Shown piece after piece: positions 44,127 through 53,211 of a stretch of DNA of 64,000 nucleotides. The position numbers were made by a program, and so were the translations under genes. Positions within the stretch are counted from its first letter, which is position 1; each line of letters opens with the position of its first letter. The stretch spans positions 530,983 to 594,982 of the forward strand of contig CAVVGH010000005.1 of the NCBI GenBank assembly GCA_963747765.1. Reading direction: 5' to 3'. The notes beneath the pieces were generated by a model. It made no database searches. It was not told the DNA's origin and was given only the letters and a program-made list of their open reading frames with translations. Source of the DNA: VRUE01 sp963747765 (lineage in GTDB: Bacteria > Actinomycetota > Thermoleophilia > Solirubrobacterales > 70-9).

Positions 44127-44142
44127 CCCGAGAGCATTCGGG
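44127..44142. repeat. Short hairpin CCCGA...TCGGG, copy 1
   Basis: The 16-nt sequence CCCGAGAGCATTCGGG occurs here 3 nt after the rplQ stop and again at 51241-51256. In both places a family C palindrome follows. Confidence 0.7.
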
Positions 44143-44143
44143 G

Positions 44144-44210
44144 GTCGACCTGCCTCCCTATCCGCCCTCCACACCTGCAGGCAGGAGGGCCGATAGGGAG
44201 GCAGGTCGAC
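44144..44210. repeat. Family B palindrome, rplQ copy
   Basis: Arms of 27 nt (44144-44170 and 44184-44210) pair at 26 positions, around a 13-nt loop ACACCTGCAGGCA. The loop resembles those at 21972-21984 and 45305-45317, while the outer arms differ. It is flanked by GTCGAC on both sides and appears inserted within the repeat seen intact at 51241-51300. Confidence 0.8.
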
Positions 44211-44213
44211 GCC

Positions 44214-44250
44214 GGGCGATTTATGGGCCATATGCGACCATAAATCGCCC
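44214..44250. repeat. Family C palindrome, rplQ copy
   Basis: Perfect 13-bp arms GGGCGATTTATGG/CCATAAATCGCCC with the loop GCCATATGCGA. A related copy is at 51264-51300. Confidence 0.8.
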
Positions 44251-44290
44251 GCCGTCCGGCCAATTCCAAATACGGCGTCGCAGGCAGCGC

Positions 44291-45025
44291 TCAGTCGTAG
44301 GCGACGGACTCCAGGTAGAGGGCGTGGGGGGGCGCCGTGTCGCCCGCGGCGCTGCGGGGAGCGCCGCTGAGAAGCGCTTCGAAGTTCTCGAGGGCGCGAC
44401 GGCCGGAGCCGACCTCGAGCATGGTGCCGACCAGGGCGCGAACCATGTTGCGCATGAACGCATCGGCCGTGATGCGAAAGCTGAGGATGGCGCCTTCCTG
44501 CTCCCAGCCGGCGCGATGTACGTCGCGGTCGAAGCGCACATGGTCGGTCTGAGTGGGCGTGAAGGCCGTGAAGTCGTGCGTGCCGGGCAGCGCCCTTGCG
44601 CAGGACTCGAGCAGATCCAGCTCGACGCGGTGCGGCCACCAAAGGGCGCGGCCCTGCTCAAAGGGGCTCGGTGCCGAGCGGGCCAGGACGCGGTAGCGGT
44701 AGGTGCGCGACCTGGCGTCGCGCCGTGCATCGAAGCCGTCGCCGACTACGGTGGCCGCGGTTACCGCGATATCGCCCGGCCCGACCCCGTTTAGGTTTCG
44801 CACCAGGTCGCTCGGCAGCTCGGCCTCCGTGTCGAAGCTCGCCACCTGCCCCAGCGCGTGCACGCCGGTGTCGGTCCGGCCCGCGACGGTCAGCTGCACC
44901 GGCACCCGCAGAACGGTTGCCAGCGCCGCCTCGAGCTCTCCCTGGATCGTTCGCAGTCCGGGCTGAGCCGCCCAGCCCCTGAACGACGATCCGTCGTATT
45001 CGATGTCCAGTCGCACCGTGCTCAC
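44291..45025 (-). CDS. truA: tRNA pseudouridine synthase A
   Basis: 244 residues from a GTG at 45025. It starts STVRLDIEYDGSSFRGWAAQ, has the catalytic Asp in VAGRTDTGVHALGQVASFDT (about residue 52), and later TYRYRVLARSAPSPF and FRITADAFMRNMVRALVGTM. It makes pseudouridine at tRNA positions 38-40. It is convergent with rplQ; truA after rplQ is common, but usually on the same strand. Upstream frame extension reaches into repeat DNA and is rejected. Confidence 0.93.
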   Translation of the reverse strand: MSTVRLDIEYDGSSFRGWAAQPGLRTIQGELEAALATVLRVPVQLTVAGRTDTGVHALGQVASFDTEAELPSDLVRNLNGVGPGDIAVTAATVVGDGFDARRDARSRTYRYRVLARSAPSPFEQGRALWWPHRVELDLLESCARALPGTHDFTAFTPTQTDHVRFDRDVHRAGWEQEGAILSFRITADAFMRNMVRALVGTMLEVGSGRRALENFEALLSGAPRSAAGDTAPPHALYLESVAYD

Positions 45026-45116
45026 GCCGGCAATATGTACAGGTTCGAGGGCGCAGCCGGCGGGCATCCGGCCCTGCGGTGGGTCCTTTGCCAGGCGTTC
45101 AGCGTCTTTTCGCCAG

Positions 45117-45365
45117 ATGCGTATCCGCTTCGCCCAGACCACCCCAGCCGCTCCGTTTGTCATTTGTATCTTGACCTCAACTGGTCAGCGACACAAACAG
45201 CGAACGGAGCTCGTGTCCGCCTCCTTCGAGCCACACTCCCGCGGAACGCCGCCCGAAACCCTGACCGCCTGGACCCGCTACCAGCCCCTCCCTGTTTGCC
45301 CTCCTCACCTGCAAGTAGGAGGGCAAACAGGGAGGGGCTGTCTCTCTCATCATCAATCGACGACA
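45117..45365. repeat. Composite repeat, copy 2 (inverted relative to 21925-22305)
   Basis: Contains a degenerate family A palindrome (about 45151-45210), a spacer, and a family B palindrome at 45285-45337 with the same perfect 20-bp arms as 21952-22004. Read as its complement it follows copy 1 in order, end motif to end motif, without the two extra 70-bp units. The 13-nt loop of B, however, keeps the + strand reading in both copies. Confidence 0.75.
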
Positions 45366-45541
45366 TGCCTATCCGGTTCGCTCCAGAGCGCGCCGGCCTC
45401 GCCTCGCCGGTCGCGTTCGATCAGGGTGGCGACGCGCGGAGCCGAGCCCCCGATCTTCAATGACTGGTCTTTAGACCCACGTATTTGGTGGCAAAGGGTT
45501 CAGCCGTGCACAGAGGTCGGCTGGAGCGAACCGGATAGGCA
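45366..45541. repeat. 176-bp segment with 20-bp inverted ends
   Basis: TGCCTATCCGGTTCGCTCCA at 45366-45385 and its complement at 45522-45541 bound a segment with no gene. The same end motif (GCNTATCCGSTTCGC) ends both composite repeats. A small non-autonomous element is possible. Confidence 0.6.
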
Positions 45542-45645
45542 CGTTTCGCCAAGTGGTCTGTGCGAAAGAGGACCCCGTGCCCGGCGCGGTTTTCGCTCGC
45601 CGGCACCAGACCGGCGTTGCCTGACACGGCACTAGAATCGACCGA

Positions 45646-46461
45646 GTGCGCGTGCTGCTGACAAACGACGACGGGATCTCCGCTCCGGGCCTGCAGGCAG
45701 CACGGCGGGCCCTGCGCGAGGTGGATGGGATCGAGGTCGACGTGATCGCTCCCGACTCCAATCGCAGCGCCACGGCGCGCAGCATCACGACCCGCTCGCC
45801 GCTCAGCGTTGAGGAGGTGGAGTTCGGCGACGGAGATCGCGGCTTCGCCACCGACGGCACCCCGGTCGACTGCGTGCGCTTCGCCGATCTCGGCCTGCTG
45901 GGCGCCAGGCCGGACCTGATCGTCGCCGGCATCAACCACGGCTCCAACCTGGGCGATGACATCACCTACTCGGGAACGGTCGCGGCGGCCTTTGAGGGCA
46001 TCGTGCTGGGCATCCCGGCGGTGGCAGTCTCCCAGCAGTCTTCGTCCGGCGGCATGGGGTACGTCAGCGGCCATTTTGACTTCACCGCCGCCGCCCCGTT
46101 CACGGCACAGCTCGTGCGCCGCCTGATCGGCGAGCCGATGCCGCCCGAGACCCTGGTGAACGTCAACTTCCCGGCCGGCGAGCCGGCGGGAATCGAGGTG
46201 ACCAGGCTCGGCAAACGCCTCTACAACGACGAGCTGAACCTGCTCGAGGAGGATGCCGAGAGCGGCAAGCGGCGTTACGAGATCTACGGCTTCGAGCCCA
46301 CCTTCGAAGACGAAGAGGGCACCGACCTCTCGGCGGTGGCACGGCACCGGGTCGCGGTCACGCCGATCCACTTCGACCTCACCGACCACGGGGGGCTGGC
46401 GCGGCTGCGCGGGTGGGGGTTCGAGGCAATGCTGGCCGAAAGCGCGCCCTCGTCGGTGTGA
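45646..46461 (+). CDS. surE: 5'/3'-nucleotidase SurE
   Basis: 271 residues from a GTG. The metal-binding start is RVLLTNDDGISAPGLQAARR. Further family segments are VIAPDSNRSATARSITTRSP, TDGTPVDCVRFADLG and AGINHGSNLGDDITYSGTVA. It is a nucleoside monophosphatase of the survival-protein family. Its stop overlaps the ligA start by 4 nt. Confidence 0.95.
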   Translation: MRVLLTNDDGISAPGLQAARRALREVDGIEVDVIAPDSNRSATARSITTRSPLSVEEVEFGDGDRGFATDGTPVDCVRFADLGLLGARPDLIVAGINHGSNLGDDITYSGTVAAAFEGIVLGIPAVAVSQQSSSGGMGYVSGHFDFTAAAPFTAQLVRRLIGEPMPPETLVNVNFPAGEPAGIEVTRLGKRLYNDELNLLEEDAESGKRRYEIYGFEPTFEDEEGTDLSAVARHRVAVTPIHFDLTDHGGLARLRGWGFEAMLAESAPSSV

Positions 46462-48479
46462 GCGCCGCGGACGCCGAGCGACGCGCCGAAGAGCTGCGGC
46501 GCGAGATCGAGCACCACAACCATCGCTACTACGTGCTCGATGACCCGGTCATCGACGATGACGCCTACGACGCGCTCCTCGACGAGCTGCGCGCGATCGA
46601 GGCCGAGCACCCAGAGCTGCGGGCCCCCGACTCTCCGACCCAGCGGGTTGGCGCCCCACCGCTAGATCGCTTCAAGCAGGTCGAGCACCTCGAGCCGATG
46701 CTCTCGCTTGCCAACGCGCGGAACGAGGAGGAGCTGCGCGCCTGGGAGACGCGCATCCGCAATCACCTGAAGCGCCTCGACATCGCCGCTTCGGCGTTCA
46801 GCTATACAACCGAGCCGAAGATCGACGGCCTGGCGATCTCGCTCACCTATGAGGACGGGGTGCTGGTGCGGGGGGCGACGCGCGGCGACGGCCGGGTTGG
46901 CGAGGAGGTCACCCAGAATCTGCGCACGATCGGGGCGATCCCCCTGCGGATTGCCAAGGCGCCGCCGGTCGTAGAAGTGCGCGGCGAGGTCTACCTGCCG
47001 ATTGCCGACTTCAAGAGCCTCAACGAGCGACGCGCCGAGGCGGGTGAGCACGCCTTTGCCAACCCGCGCAACGCAGCCGCCGGATCGATCCGCCAGCTCG
47101 ACCCTGCGGTCGCCGCCAAGCGCCCACTCTCGATTTGGTGCTACGGCCTGGGTGCCGTTCGCGACCTGCGGCTGGAGACCCATAGCGACGAGGTCGAGTG
47201 GCTGGCCGACCGCGGCTTCAAGGTCAATCCGGATACTGGACGCCATGAGGACATCGAGTCGGTGGTCAGGCGCTGCCACTGGTGGGAGGAGCGGCGCGAG
47301 GAGCTCGACTACGAGATCGACGGGGTTGTGGTCAAGGTGGACGAGCGGGTGCTGTGGCCGCAGCTGGGCGTCGTCGGTCGCGAGCCACGCTGGGCGATCG
47401 CCTGGAAGTTCGCGCCGACCACGGCGACGACGAAGCTGCTTGACGTGGTCTGGAACGTGGGCCGCACCGGCCACCTGGTGCCCTTCGCGACGCTGGAGCC
47501 GGTTCACGTCGGCGGCGTCACCGTGTCGACCGCGACGCTCCACAACGAGGAGGACCTGGCTCGCAAGGACGTTCGGGTCGGCGACGAGGTGGTGGTGATG
47601 AGGGCGGGCGACGTGATCCCGCAGGTGGTGGCACCGCTCCTTCAGCGGCGGCCGCAGGGAACGCGGAAGCCGGTCCCGCCGGGGAGGTGTCCGGCCTGCG
47701 GCACGCTCACGGTCAAGCCGGATGACGCCGTCTTCACGATTTGCCCCAACAGGGCCGGGTGCCCGGGCCAGTCCTTCCAGCACGTGAAGCACTTCGTGAG
47801 CAAGGGGGCGATGGACATCGACGGGCTCGGCGAGAAGCAGGCGCAGCGCTTCCTCGAAGAGGGCCTGATCGAGGACGTGGCCGACATCTACAGGCTGGAC
47901 GAGGAGCACCTGGTGTCGCTCGAGAGGTTCGGGGAGGTCTCCGCCCGTAACCTGCTGGCGGCGATCGACGCCTCTCGGTCGCGGCCCTTCATGAAGATTC
48001 TCTACGCGCTTGGGCTGCCCGGCGTCGGCGCCGTGACCGCGGAAGCACTCGTCGACCACTTCAGCTCGATCGACGCGCTGCGCGCCGCCGATCCGGAGCG
48101 GATCGAGGAGGTGGAGGGAGTCGGCCCGATCATGGCCGTGCAGATAGCCGAGTCGCTGGCCGACGAGCGCACCTGGGAGTTGATCGAGAAGCTGCGCCAG
48201 GAGGGACTGCGGCTGGAGCAGGACCGATCCGAACGGCGCACCGAGGGCGGCTCGCTGGAGGGCAAGACGCTGGTCTTGACGGGCAGCCTTCCCGAGCTCA
48301 CCCGCGACGACGCCGCGGCGCTGATCAGGGGCGCGGGCGGCAAGGTCGTCAACTCGGTTTCCAAGAAGACCGACTACGTGGTCGCCGGCGACCATCCCGG
48401 ATCGAAGCTCGCCAAGGCCGAGGAGCTGGGCACCGAGATCCTCGACGAAGCTGGCCTCAAGCGGTTGCTGGGTCAGTAG
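46458..48479 (+). CDS. ligA: NAD-dependent DNA ligase LigA
   Basis: 673 residues from a GTG. Domain Ia is YYVLDDPVIDDDAYDALLDE. The adenylation lysine, about residue 121, is in TEPKIDGLAISLTYEDG. An OB fold follows, then a four-Cys zinc finger (CPACGTL and CPNRAGCPGQ), helix-hairpin-helix repeats and a C-terminal BRCT domain from about residue 597 (LEGKTLVLTGSLPELTRDDA). It seals nicks in replication and repair. It overlaps the convergent gene at its 3' end by 7 nt. Confidence 0.97.
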   Translation: MSAADAERRAEELRREIEHHNHRYYVLDDPVIDDDAYDALLDELRAIEAEHPELRAPDSPTQRVGAPPLDRFKQVEHLEPMLSLANARNEEELRAWETRIRNHLKRLDIAASAFSYTTEPKIDGLAISLTYEDGVLVRGATRGDGRVGEEVTQNLRTIGAIPLRIAKAPPVVEVRGEVYLPIADFKSLNERRAEAGEHAFANPRNAAAGSIRQLDPAVAAKRPLSIWCYGLGAVRDLRLETHSDEVEWLADRGFKVNPDTGRHEDIESVVRRCHWWEERREELDYEIDGVVVKVDERVLWPQLGVVGREPRWAIAWKFAPTTATTKLLDVVWNVGRTGHLVPFATLEPVHVGGVTVSTATLHNEEDLARKDVRVGDEVVVMRAGDVIPQVVAPLLQRRPQGTRKPVPPGRCPACGTLTVKPDDAVFTICPNRAGCPGQSFQHVKHFVSKGAMDIDGLGEKQAQRFLEEGLIEDVADIYRLDEEHLVSLERFGEVSARNLLAAIDASRSRPFMKILYALGLPGVGAVTAEALVDHFSSIDALRAADPERIEEVEGVGPIMAVQIAESLADERTWELIEKLRQEGLRLEQDRSERRTEGGSLEGKTLVLTGSLPELTRDDAAALIRGAGGKVVNSVSKKTDYVVAGDHPGSKLAKAEELGTEILDEAGLKRLLGQ

Positions 48480-49714
48480 GAGGCGACGGCGGCGGCGATG
48501 CGGTCCTGCTCGGAGTGGGCCAGGGAGAGGTCGCGGACGCTGCCCATCAGGATCGAAAAGATCATCACGCGCCCGCTGCGGTTGAAGCAGTACCCCGAGA
48601 GCGCGCTGACACCGGTCAGGGTGCCGGTCTTGGCCCGGCAGCGCCCGTACGCGGCGGTTCCCAGCGTGCGCTCCTCGAGGGTTCCCTCGTGGCCGCTCAG
48701 CGCCAGGTCCTGGATGAACCCGTCGCCGACCGGCATCGCCCGAATCGCCGCGAGCAGGCGCACCACCTGCAGTGGCGAGGCCCGGTTGGTCCGCGTCAGG
48801 CCGGAGCCGTCCACGGCGTGCACGCCGGAGCCGTGCCCGCGCGCGAACCGTTCCACCACGCGGGCACCGGCACCGGTGCTTCCCTCGCCGCCGAAGCGCG
48901 CGCCGATCAGCTTGACCAGCATCTCGGCGAAGAAGTTGTTCGAGTAGACGTCGGTCGCGTCGACCAGCTGCGACATGGTCGGCGAGCGGACGGTGGCAAG
49001 CGGCTCGGCGGTCGCCGGGGTCGGGGCCAGCGCGACCCCGGGCTGGATCGAAACGCCGGCGCGGCGCAGCGAGCGCGCGAGCTTGGTGGCCGCCAGCCTC
49101 GCGGGGTCGGAGGCAAAGCCGCTGGCGCGCGCGTTGCGGTAGCCGGAATCGAAGGAGAGCCCGGAGAGCGGCCCGATGTAGGGGCTGGTCGCATAGCCGG
49201 AGTCGGCGACCCCCCGAAGGCGGTCGAAGATCGTGTCGTCGGCGTAGAGGCGACCCGTCACCGCGCGAACCCCGGCGAGGCGGATCTGCTGCTTCAGGGC
49301 GAAGAGGTCGGTCCCCAGCCCGCCGAGGAAGCGGTTGTAGAAGGCGGGGACACCGAGCGCCGGGTCACCGGCGCCGCGCAGATAGAGATTGCCGTGCAGA
49401 ACCCCGTCGGCATCGAGCTCGCCGTCGGCCAGCACCCTGGTGGCGATCCGGTAGCGCGGGCCGAAACGGGTCAGGGCCGTGGCCGTCGTGAACAGCTTCA
49501 TGTTCGAGGCGAGCGGTCGCTGCCGCCCGGCGGCACGACCGCAAACCGTCTGGCCGGTCTCGCCGTCGATCACGAGCAGCCCGCTCGCTCCGCCCCCGCC
49601 GCGCACGAGCCAGTGCCGCATCTGCCGGCACGCCGGGCTGGCCGCGCCTGCCTGCGCAGCCGCCAGCAGGCCAATCGCGGCCATGATCGCAGCGAAAATT
49701 GCCCACCGTTTCAT
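48473..49714 (-). CDS. dacB: D-alanyl-D-alanine carboxypeptidase/endopeptidase (PBP4 type)
   Basis: 413 residues from the ATG at 49714. A signal peptide (WAIFAAIMAAIGLLAAAQAG) suggests export. Active-site motifs are SxxK at PLASNMKLFT (Ser70), SxN at DVYSNNFFAEML and KTG at CRAKTGTLTG, with DGSGLTRTNRASP between them. It trims peptidoglycan stem peptides or cross-links. A longer upstream frame exists over the divergent patatin gene and is rejected. Confidence 0.92.
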   Translation of the reverse strand: MKRWAIFAAIMAAIGLLAAAQAGAASPACRQMRHWLVRGGGGASGLLVIDGETGQTVCGRAAGRQRPLASNMKLFTTATALTRFGPRYRIATRVLADGELDADGVLHGNLYLRGAGDPALGVPAFYNRFLGGLGTDLFALKQQIRLAGVRAVTGRLYADDTIFDRLRGVADSGYATSPYIGPLSGLSFDSGYRNARASGFASDPARLAATKLARSLRRAGVSIQPGVALAPTPATAEPLATVRSPTMSQLVDATDVYSNNFFAEMLVKLIGARFGGEGSTGAGARVVERFARGHGSGVHAVDGSGLTRTNRASPLQVVRLLAAIRAMPVGDGFIQDLALSGHEGTLEERTLGTAAYGRCRAKTGTLTGVSALSGYCFNRSGRVMIFSILMGSVRDLSLAHSEQDRIAAAVASY

Positions 49715-49777
49715 AGGAATTTGCAACACGAGAGGGGCCGAAGGTAGCGGGCCCGACCGGCGACCCTGGGATAATGC

Positions 49778-51037
49778 ATGCTTATGGGCAAGGTAGTGGA
49801 CATCGATTCCACCCCTCGCCGTAAACGAGGGAAAGGGCGCAAGCGCCCCTCGAAGACGGCGCTGGTGCTCGGTGGAGGGGGCTTCACGGGCGGCGTGTAT
49901 GAGATCGGCGCGCTGCGCGCCCTCGATCTGCTCGCGGTCAACAGCACCGTCAACAACTTCGACATCTATGTCGGCACCAGCGCCGGCTCCTTCGTGGCCA
50001 CGATGCTCGCCAACGGGGTCACGCCCGACGAAATGATGCAGGTGATCAACGAGGACGTTCCCTCGGAGCTGAAGGACCTCGACCTCGACAAGGTGTTGAA
50101 GCCCAACTACCTCGGCTTCATCCAGAAGGCGGCAATGCTGCCGCTGCGGACGGTCGAGCTGGTGCGCAGGCTGGTGCTGATGGGCGAGTTCTCGGCGATC
50201 GACATCGGTGTCGGCCTCGCCGAGGCGCTGCCCACCGGCCTCTACTCGGGCGACGGGATCGCGGATTACGTGGAAGGCGTTCTCGCCGACACCGACCGGG
50301 TCAACGACTTCCGTCTGCTCGACCGAGAGCTCTACCTCACCGCCACCGATCTCGACACCTGCGAGCGGCTGGTCTTCGGCGAGGCGGGCTGGGACGACGT
50401 GCCGATCTCCAAGGCGATCCAGTGCTCGACCGCACTGCCGATCGTCTACAAGCCTGTCGAGCTGAAGGGCCGCCACCTGCTCGACGGAGGCATCCGCTCC
50501 ACCACCAACGTCGACATCGCGGTGGAAAAGGGGGCGAAGTTCATCCTCGTCGTCAATCCGATCGTCCCCTACGTCAACGACTTCCAGAAGACGATTCCAA
50601 CCGTGTTCGGCACCCGGGTGCGACGCGTCGCCGACATGGGGTTGCCGGCAATCGCCAATCAGGCCTTTCGGCTCCTCGCCCATGCCCGTCTGCATCAGTC
50701 GGTTGAGATGTGGCAGGACAGGTATCCCGGGGTCGACATCGTGCTGATCGAGCCGGAGGCCAACGACGAGCTGATGTTCGGGACGCCGATCATGGACTAC
50801 TCGCGGCGCCTGCAGATTGCCCGCCACGGCTTCGAGTCGGTCACCGCCATGCTCGCCGAGGACTACGACCGCTACAGGGAGATCGCTGAGCGACACGGCC
50901 TTGAGATCTCCGAGCGCCGCATGCGTCACGTCGTTGAGCGTGCCTCAGAAGAAGAGTCCGAGCAGGCCTCCGCCTGGCGGCGGGTGCTGGGGCAGACGAC
51001 CTCCGCCCTGCTGCGCCAGTCCGGCGAGGTCTCCTAA
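49778..51037 (+). CDS. Patatin-like phospholipase
   Basis: 419 residues. The oxyanion-hole glycine run is LVLGGGGFTGGVYEIGALRA, the nucleophile Ser68 is in YVGTSAGSF (GxSxG), and the catalytic Asp236 is in LLDGGIRS (DGG). It is probably a serine acyl hydrolase for lipids. No signal peptide is seen; the first 25 residues are basic. It is divergent from dacB; ATG 49784 is an alternative start. Confidence 0.9.
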   Translation: MLMGKVVDIDSTPRRKRGKGRKRPSKTALVLGGGGFTGGVYEIGALRALDLLAVNSTVNNFDIYVGTSAGSFVATMLANGVTPDEMMQVINEDVPSELKDLDLDKVLKPNYLGFIQKAAMLPLRTVELVRRLVLMGEFSAIDIGVGLAEALPTGLYSGDGIADYVEGVLADTDRVNDFRLLDRELYLTATDLDTCERLVFGEAGWDDVPISKAIQCSTALPIVYKPVELKGRHLLDGGIRSTTNVDIAVEKGAKFILVVNPIVPYVNDFQKTIPTVFGTRVRRVADMGLPAIANQAFRLLAHARLHQSVEMWQDRYPGVDIVLIEPEANDELMFGTPIMDYSRRLQIARHGFESVTAMLAEDYDRYREIAERHGLEISERRMRHVVERASEEESEQASAWRRVLGQTTSALLRQSGEVS

Positions 51038-51044
51038 TGTCCAA

Positions 51045-51187
51045 GTCGTAAATTCGCGGCCACCTCGCGGCGGCTGATCGCGCCTGGACCCACCCGCTCG
51101 GCACAGGTACCTCCAGTACCTATTTGCCGAGCGTGCGGCCCCAGGCACACCCAGCCACTCGCGACCCTGCTCCCGAATTTAGGACTC
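51045..51187. repeat. ~140-bp imperfect palindromic element
   Basis: Outer ends GTCGTAAATTCG and CGAATTTAGGAC pair at 11 of 12. Inner arms around CGCTCGGCA / TTGCCGAGCG and GGTAC / GTACC form a central hairpin. No gene is present in the 370-bp gap 51038-51407, which consists of this element plus the C-family repeat that follows. Confidence 0.55.
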
Positions 51188-51240
51188 GGGACACTGGGAC
51201 GAAGGGCGCGGGGCGTCTCTCGTCCGACCAAATGCCCGGT

Positions 51241-51300
51241 CCCGAGAGCATTCGGGCGACACCGGGCGATCTTTGGGCCATATGCGGCGATATATCGCCC
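51241..51300. repeat. CCCGA hairpin plus family C palindrome, uninterrupted copy
   Basis: CCCGAGAGCATTCGGG, then CGACACC, then GGGCGAT...ATCGCCC around GGGCCATATGCG. It has the same order as downstream of rplQ but lacks the family B insertion. Confidence 0.75.
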
Positions 51301-51407
51301 AGGGCTGCGAACTCCTACCGAGATACGTCCTGAGATGGACGCCCGTGTCAGGTCGCCGGCGAGCTGACGGGTGGCGGTGCGGATCCTCCCGCGGCGCCGC
51401 CTGCGGT

Positions 51408-53189
51408 TCAGCTGGCGTAGAGCCGCTCGATCTCGTCCGCGTGCTTTGCCGCGACGACGGCGCGCTTCACCTTCAGGGTCGGTGTCAGCTCGCCGCTTTC
51501 CTGGGAGAGGTCCTGGGGGAGGATCGCGATCTTCTTGACCTGCTCGACCCGGGCGAACTTTTCGTTAACCGTCGCCAGGTGCTCGTCGATCGTCTCGCGG
51601 ACGCCGGCATCGGAGGCGAGCCGCTCGAGGTTCTCGGGCAGCCCGTTCTCCTTCGCGTAGGCGGCGGCTTCTTCGGGGTCGAGCGTGACCAGCGCGACGA
51701 GGTAGGGCCTGCGGTCGCCGACCACGACGCACTGCGAGACCAGCGGGTGCTGCTTGATCTCGTTCTCCAGGTTGGCCGGGGTGATGTTCTTGCCACCCGC
51801 CGTAATGATGATGTCCTTTTTCCGCCCAGTGATCTTGATGAACCCCTCGAGATCGACCTCGCCGATGTCGCCGGTGTGCAACCAGCCGTCGACGATCGTC
51901 TCCCGGGTCGCCTCCTCGTTCTTGTAGTAGCCCTGGAAGACGTTGGGGCCCTTGACCAGGATCTCCCCATCCTCGGCGATCCTCACCTCGCAGCCCGGGA
52001 ACGGTTTGCCGATCGTGCCGATCTTGAAATCGTCGGGAGAGGAGATCGTCGCCGCCGTCGACGTCTCGGTCATGCCCCAACCCTCGAGCACCAGCACTCC
52101 GGCGGCGTCGAAGAAGTGCAGGATGTCGGGATTGATGGGCGCCGCGCCCGAGACCGCGAGGCGGAGTCGCCCGCCGAACAGGCCGCGGATCTTGGAGAGC
52201 ACTTTCTTGTCCGCGAACTCGTACTGCTTGCGAAGCAGGAAGCCCGGCTTGCGGCCGGCGCGCTCGGCCTCGCGCATCCTCTGCCCGACCCGGATCGACC
52301 AGTCGAAGATCGCCTTTTTCAGGCCGCCCTCTTTTTCCATGCCGCTGGTGGCGGCGGTGTAGATCTTCTCGAAGATGCGTGGCACGGAGGGGAAGTAGGT
52401 CGGTTTCACCTCGGCCAGGTTGGGCAGGATCTTCAGCGGGTCGCGCTCCCAGTAGGCGATCGTCGCGCCGAGGTCGAAGCTGCCGAGCTGGATCAGCAGG
52501 GCGAAAGAGTGGGCGAGGGGAAGGTAGAGGTAGGTGAGGTCTTCGTCTTCGATGACGCTGGTCTCGTTGACCATGTCGAGCATCGCCCGGTAGTTGCCGT
52601 GGGTGATGACGCAGCCCTTGGGTGGCCCGGTCGTGCCCGAGGTGTAGATGAAGGTGCAGACGTCCTGGCGCGTGACGGCGCTCCAGCGCTCCTCCCACGC
52701 CGCGGCGTCCCTGCCCTCGCCTCGCCTCGCGAGTTCCTCGCTGGCGATCGCATCGTCGCTGGAGCCGGTCATGCGGACGACGTGCTCGAGCAGCGGCAGC
52801 CGGTCACGCACCCTGCGGATCTTCTCCAGCTGCTCGTCGTCCTCGACGACGACCACCTTGGCATCGGAGTTCTCCAGCACGTACTGGCACTCCTCGGGGG
52901 AGTTGGTCTGGTAGATGGGCACGACGATCGCCCCCACCGACAGCGCGGCGAAGTCGAAGTAGGTCCACTCCGGGCGCGTGTTCGCGAGGATCGAGACCTT
53001 GTCGCCCTTTTCAACCCCGAGGTCGATCAGGCCAAGGGCCAGCGAGCGCACCGTGTCCGCCACCTCGGTGAAGCTCCGCGTCAACCACTCGCCGTCCTCC
53101 TTGAAGCGGACCGCGGGAGCATCCCCGTACATCTGCGCGGCACGCGGCAGGAGATCCGCCAGGGTGAGCGATTTGGTTCCCCGCTCCAT
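51408..53189 (-). CDS. Long-chain fatty acid-CoA ligase (AMP-forming)
   Basis: 593 residues. The AMP-binding P-loop is TFIYTSGTTGPPKGCVITHG, the A5-type motif is LEGWGMTETSTA, the A7/A8 region is GWLHTGDIGEVDLEGFIKIT, and the C-terminal catalytic lysine lies in ITAGGKNITPANLENEIKQH. This is the FadD15-like architecture of bacterial long-chain acyl-CoA synthetases. It activates fatty acids for oxidation or lipid synthesis and could supply the acyl-CoA dehydrogenase at 6.5 kb. It stands alone. Confidence 0.93.
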   Translation of the reverse strand: MERGTKSLTLADLLPRAAQMYGDAPAVRFKEDGEWLTRSFTEVADTVRSLALGLIDLGVEKGDKVSILANTRPEWTYFDFAALSVGAIVVPIYQTNSPEECQYVLENSDAKVVVVEDDEQLEKIRRVRDRLPLLEHVVRMTGSSDDAIASEELARRGEGRDAAAWEERWSAVTRQDVCTFIYTSGTTGPPKGCVITHGNYRAMLDMVNETSVIEDEDLTYLYLPLAHSFALLIQLGSFDLGATIAYWERDPLKILPNLAEVKPTYFPSVPRIFEKIYTAATSGMEKEGGLKKAIFDWSIRVGQRMREAERAGRKPGFLLRKQYEFADKKVLSKIRGLFGGRLRLAVSGAAPINPDILHFFDAAGVLVLEGWGMTETSTAATISSPDDFKIGTIGKPFPGCEVRIAEDGEILVKGPNVFQGYYKNEEATRETIVDGWLHTGDIGEVDLEGFIKITGRKKDIIITAGGKNITPANLENEIKQHPLVSQCVVVGDRRPYLVALVTLDPEEAAAYAKENGLPENLERLASDAGVRETIDEHLATVNEKFARVEQVKKIAILPQDLSQESGELTPTLKVKRAVVAAKHADEIERLYAS

Positions 53190-53211
53190 TGCGGGGGAGT
53201 CTAGTTAACCG

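Noticed and set aside
45026..45163. N-terminal extension of TruA
   Set aside because: Begins inside the composite repeat; the conserved TruA start is the GTG at 45025.
49715..50929. Upstream extension of the minus-strand PBP4-type frame
   Set aside because: It runs antiparallel through the patatin gene and has His/Asp/Arg-rich, non-conserved content; the signal peptide at the ATG at 49714 marks the real start.
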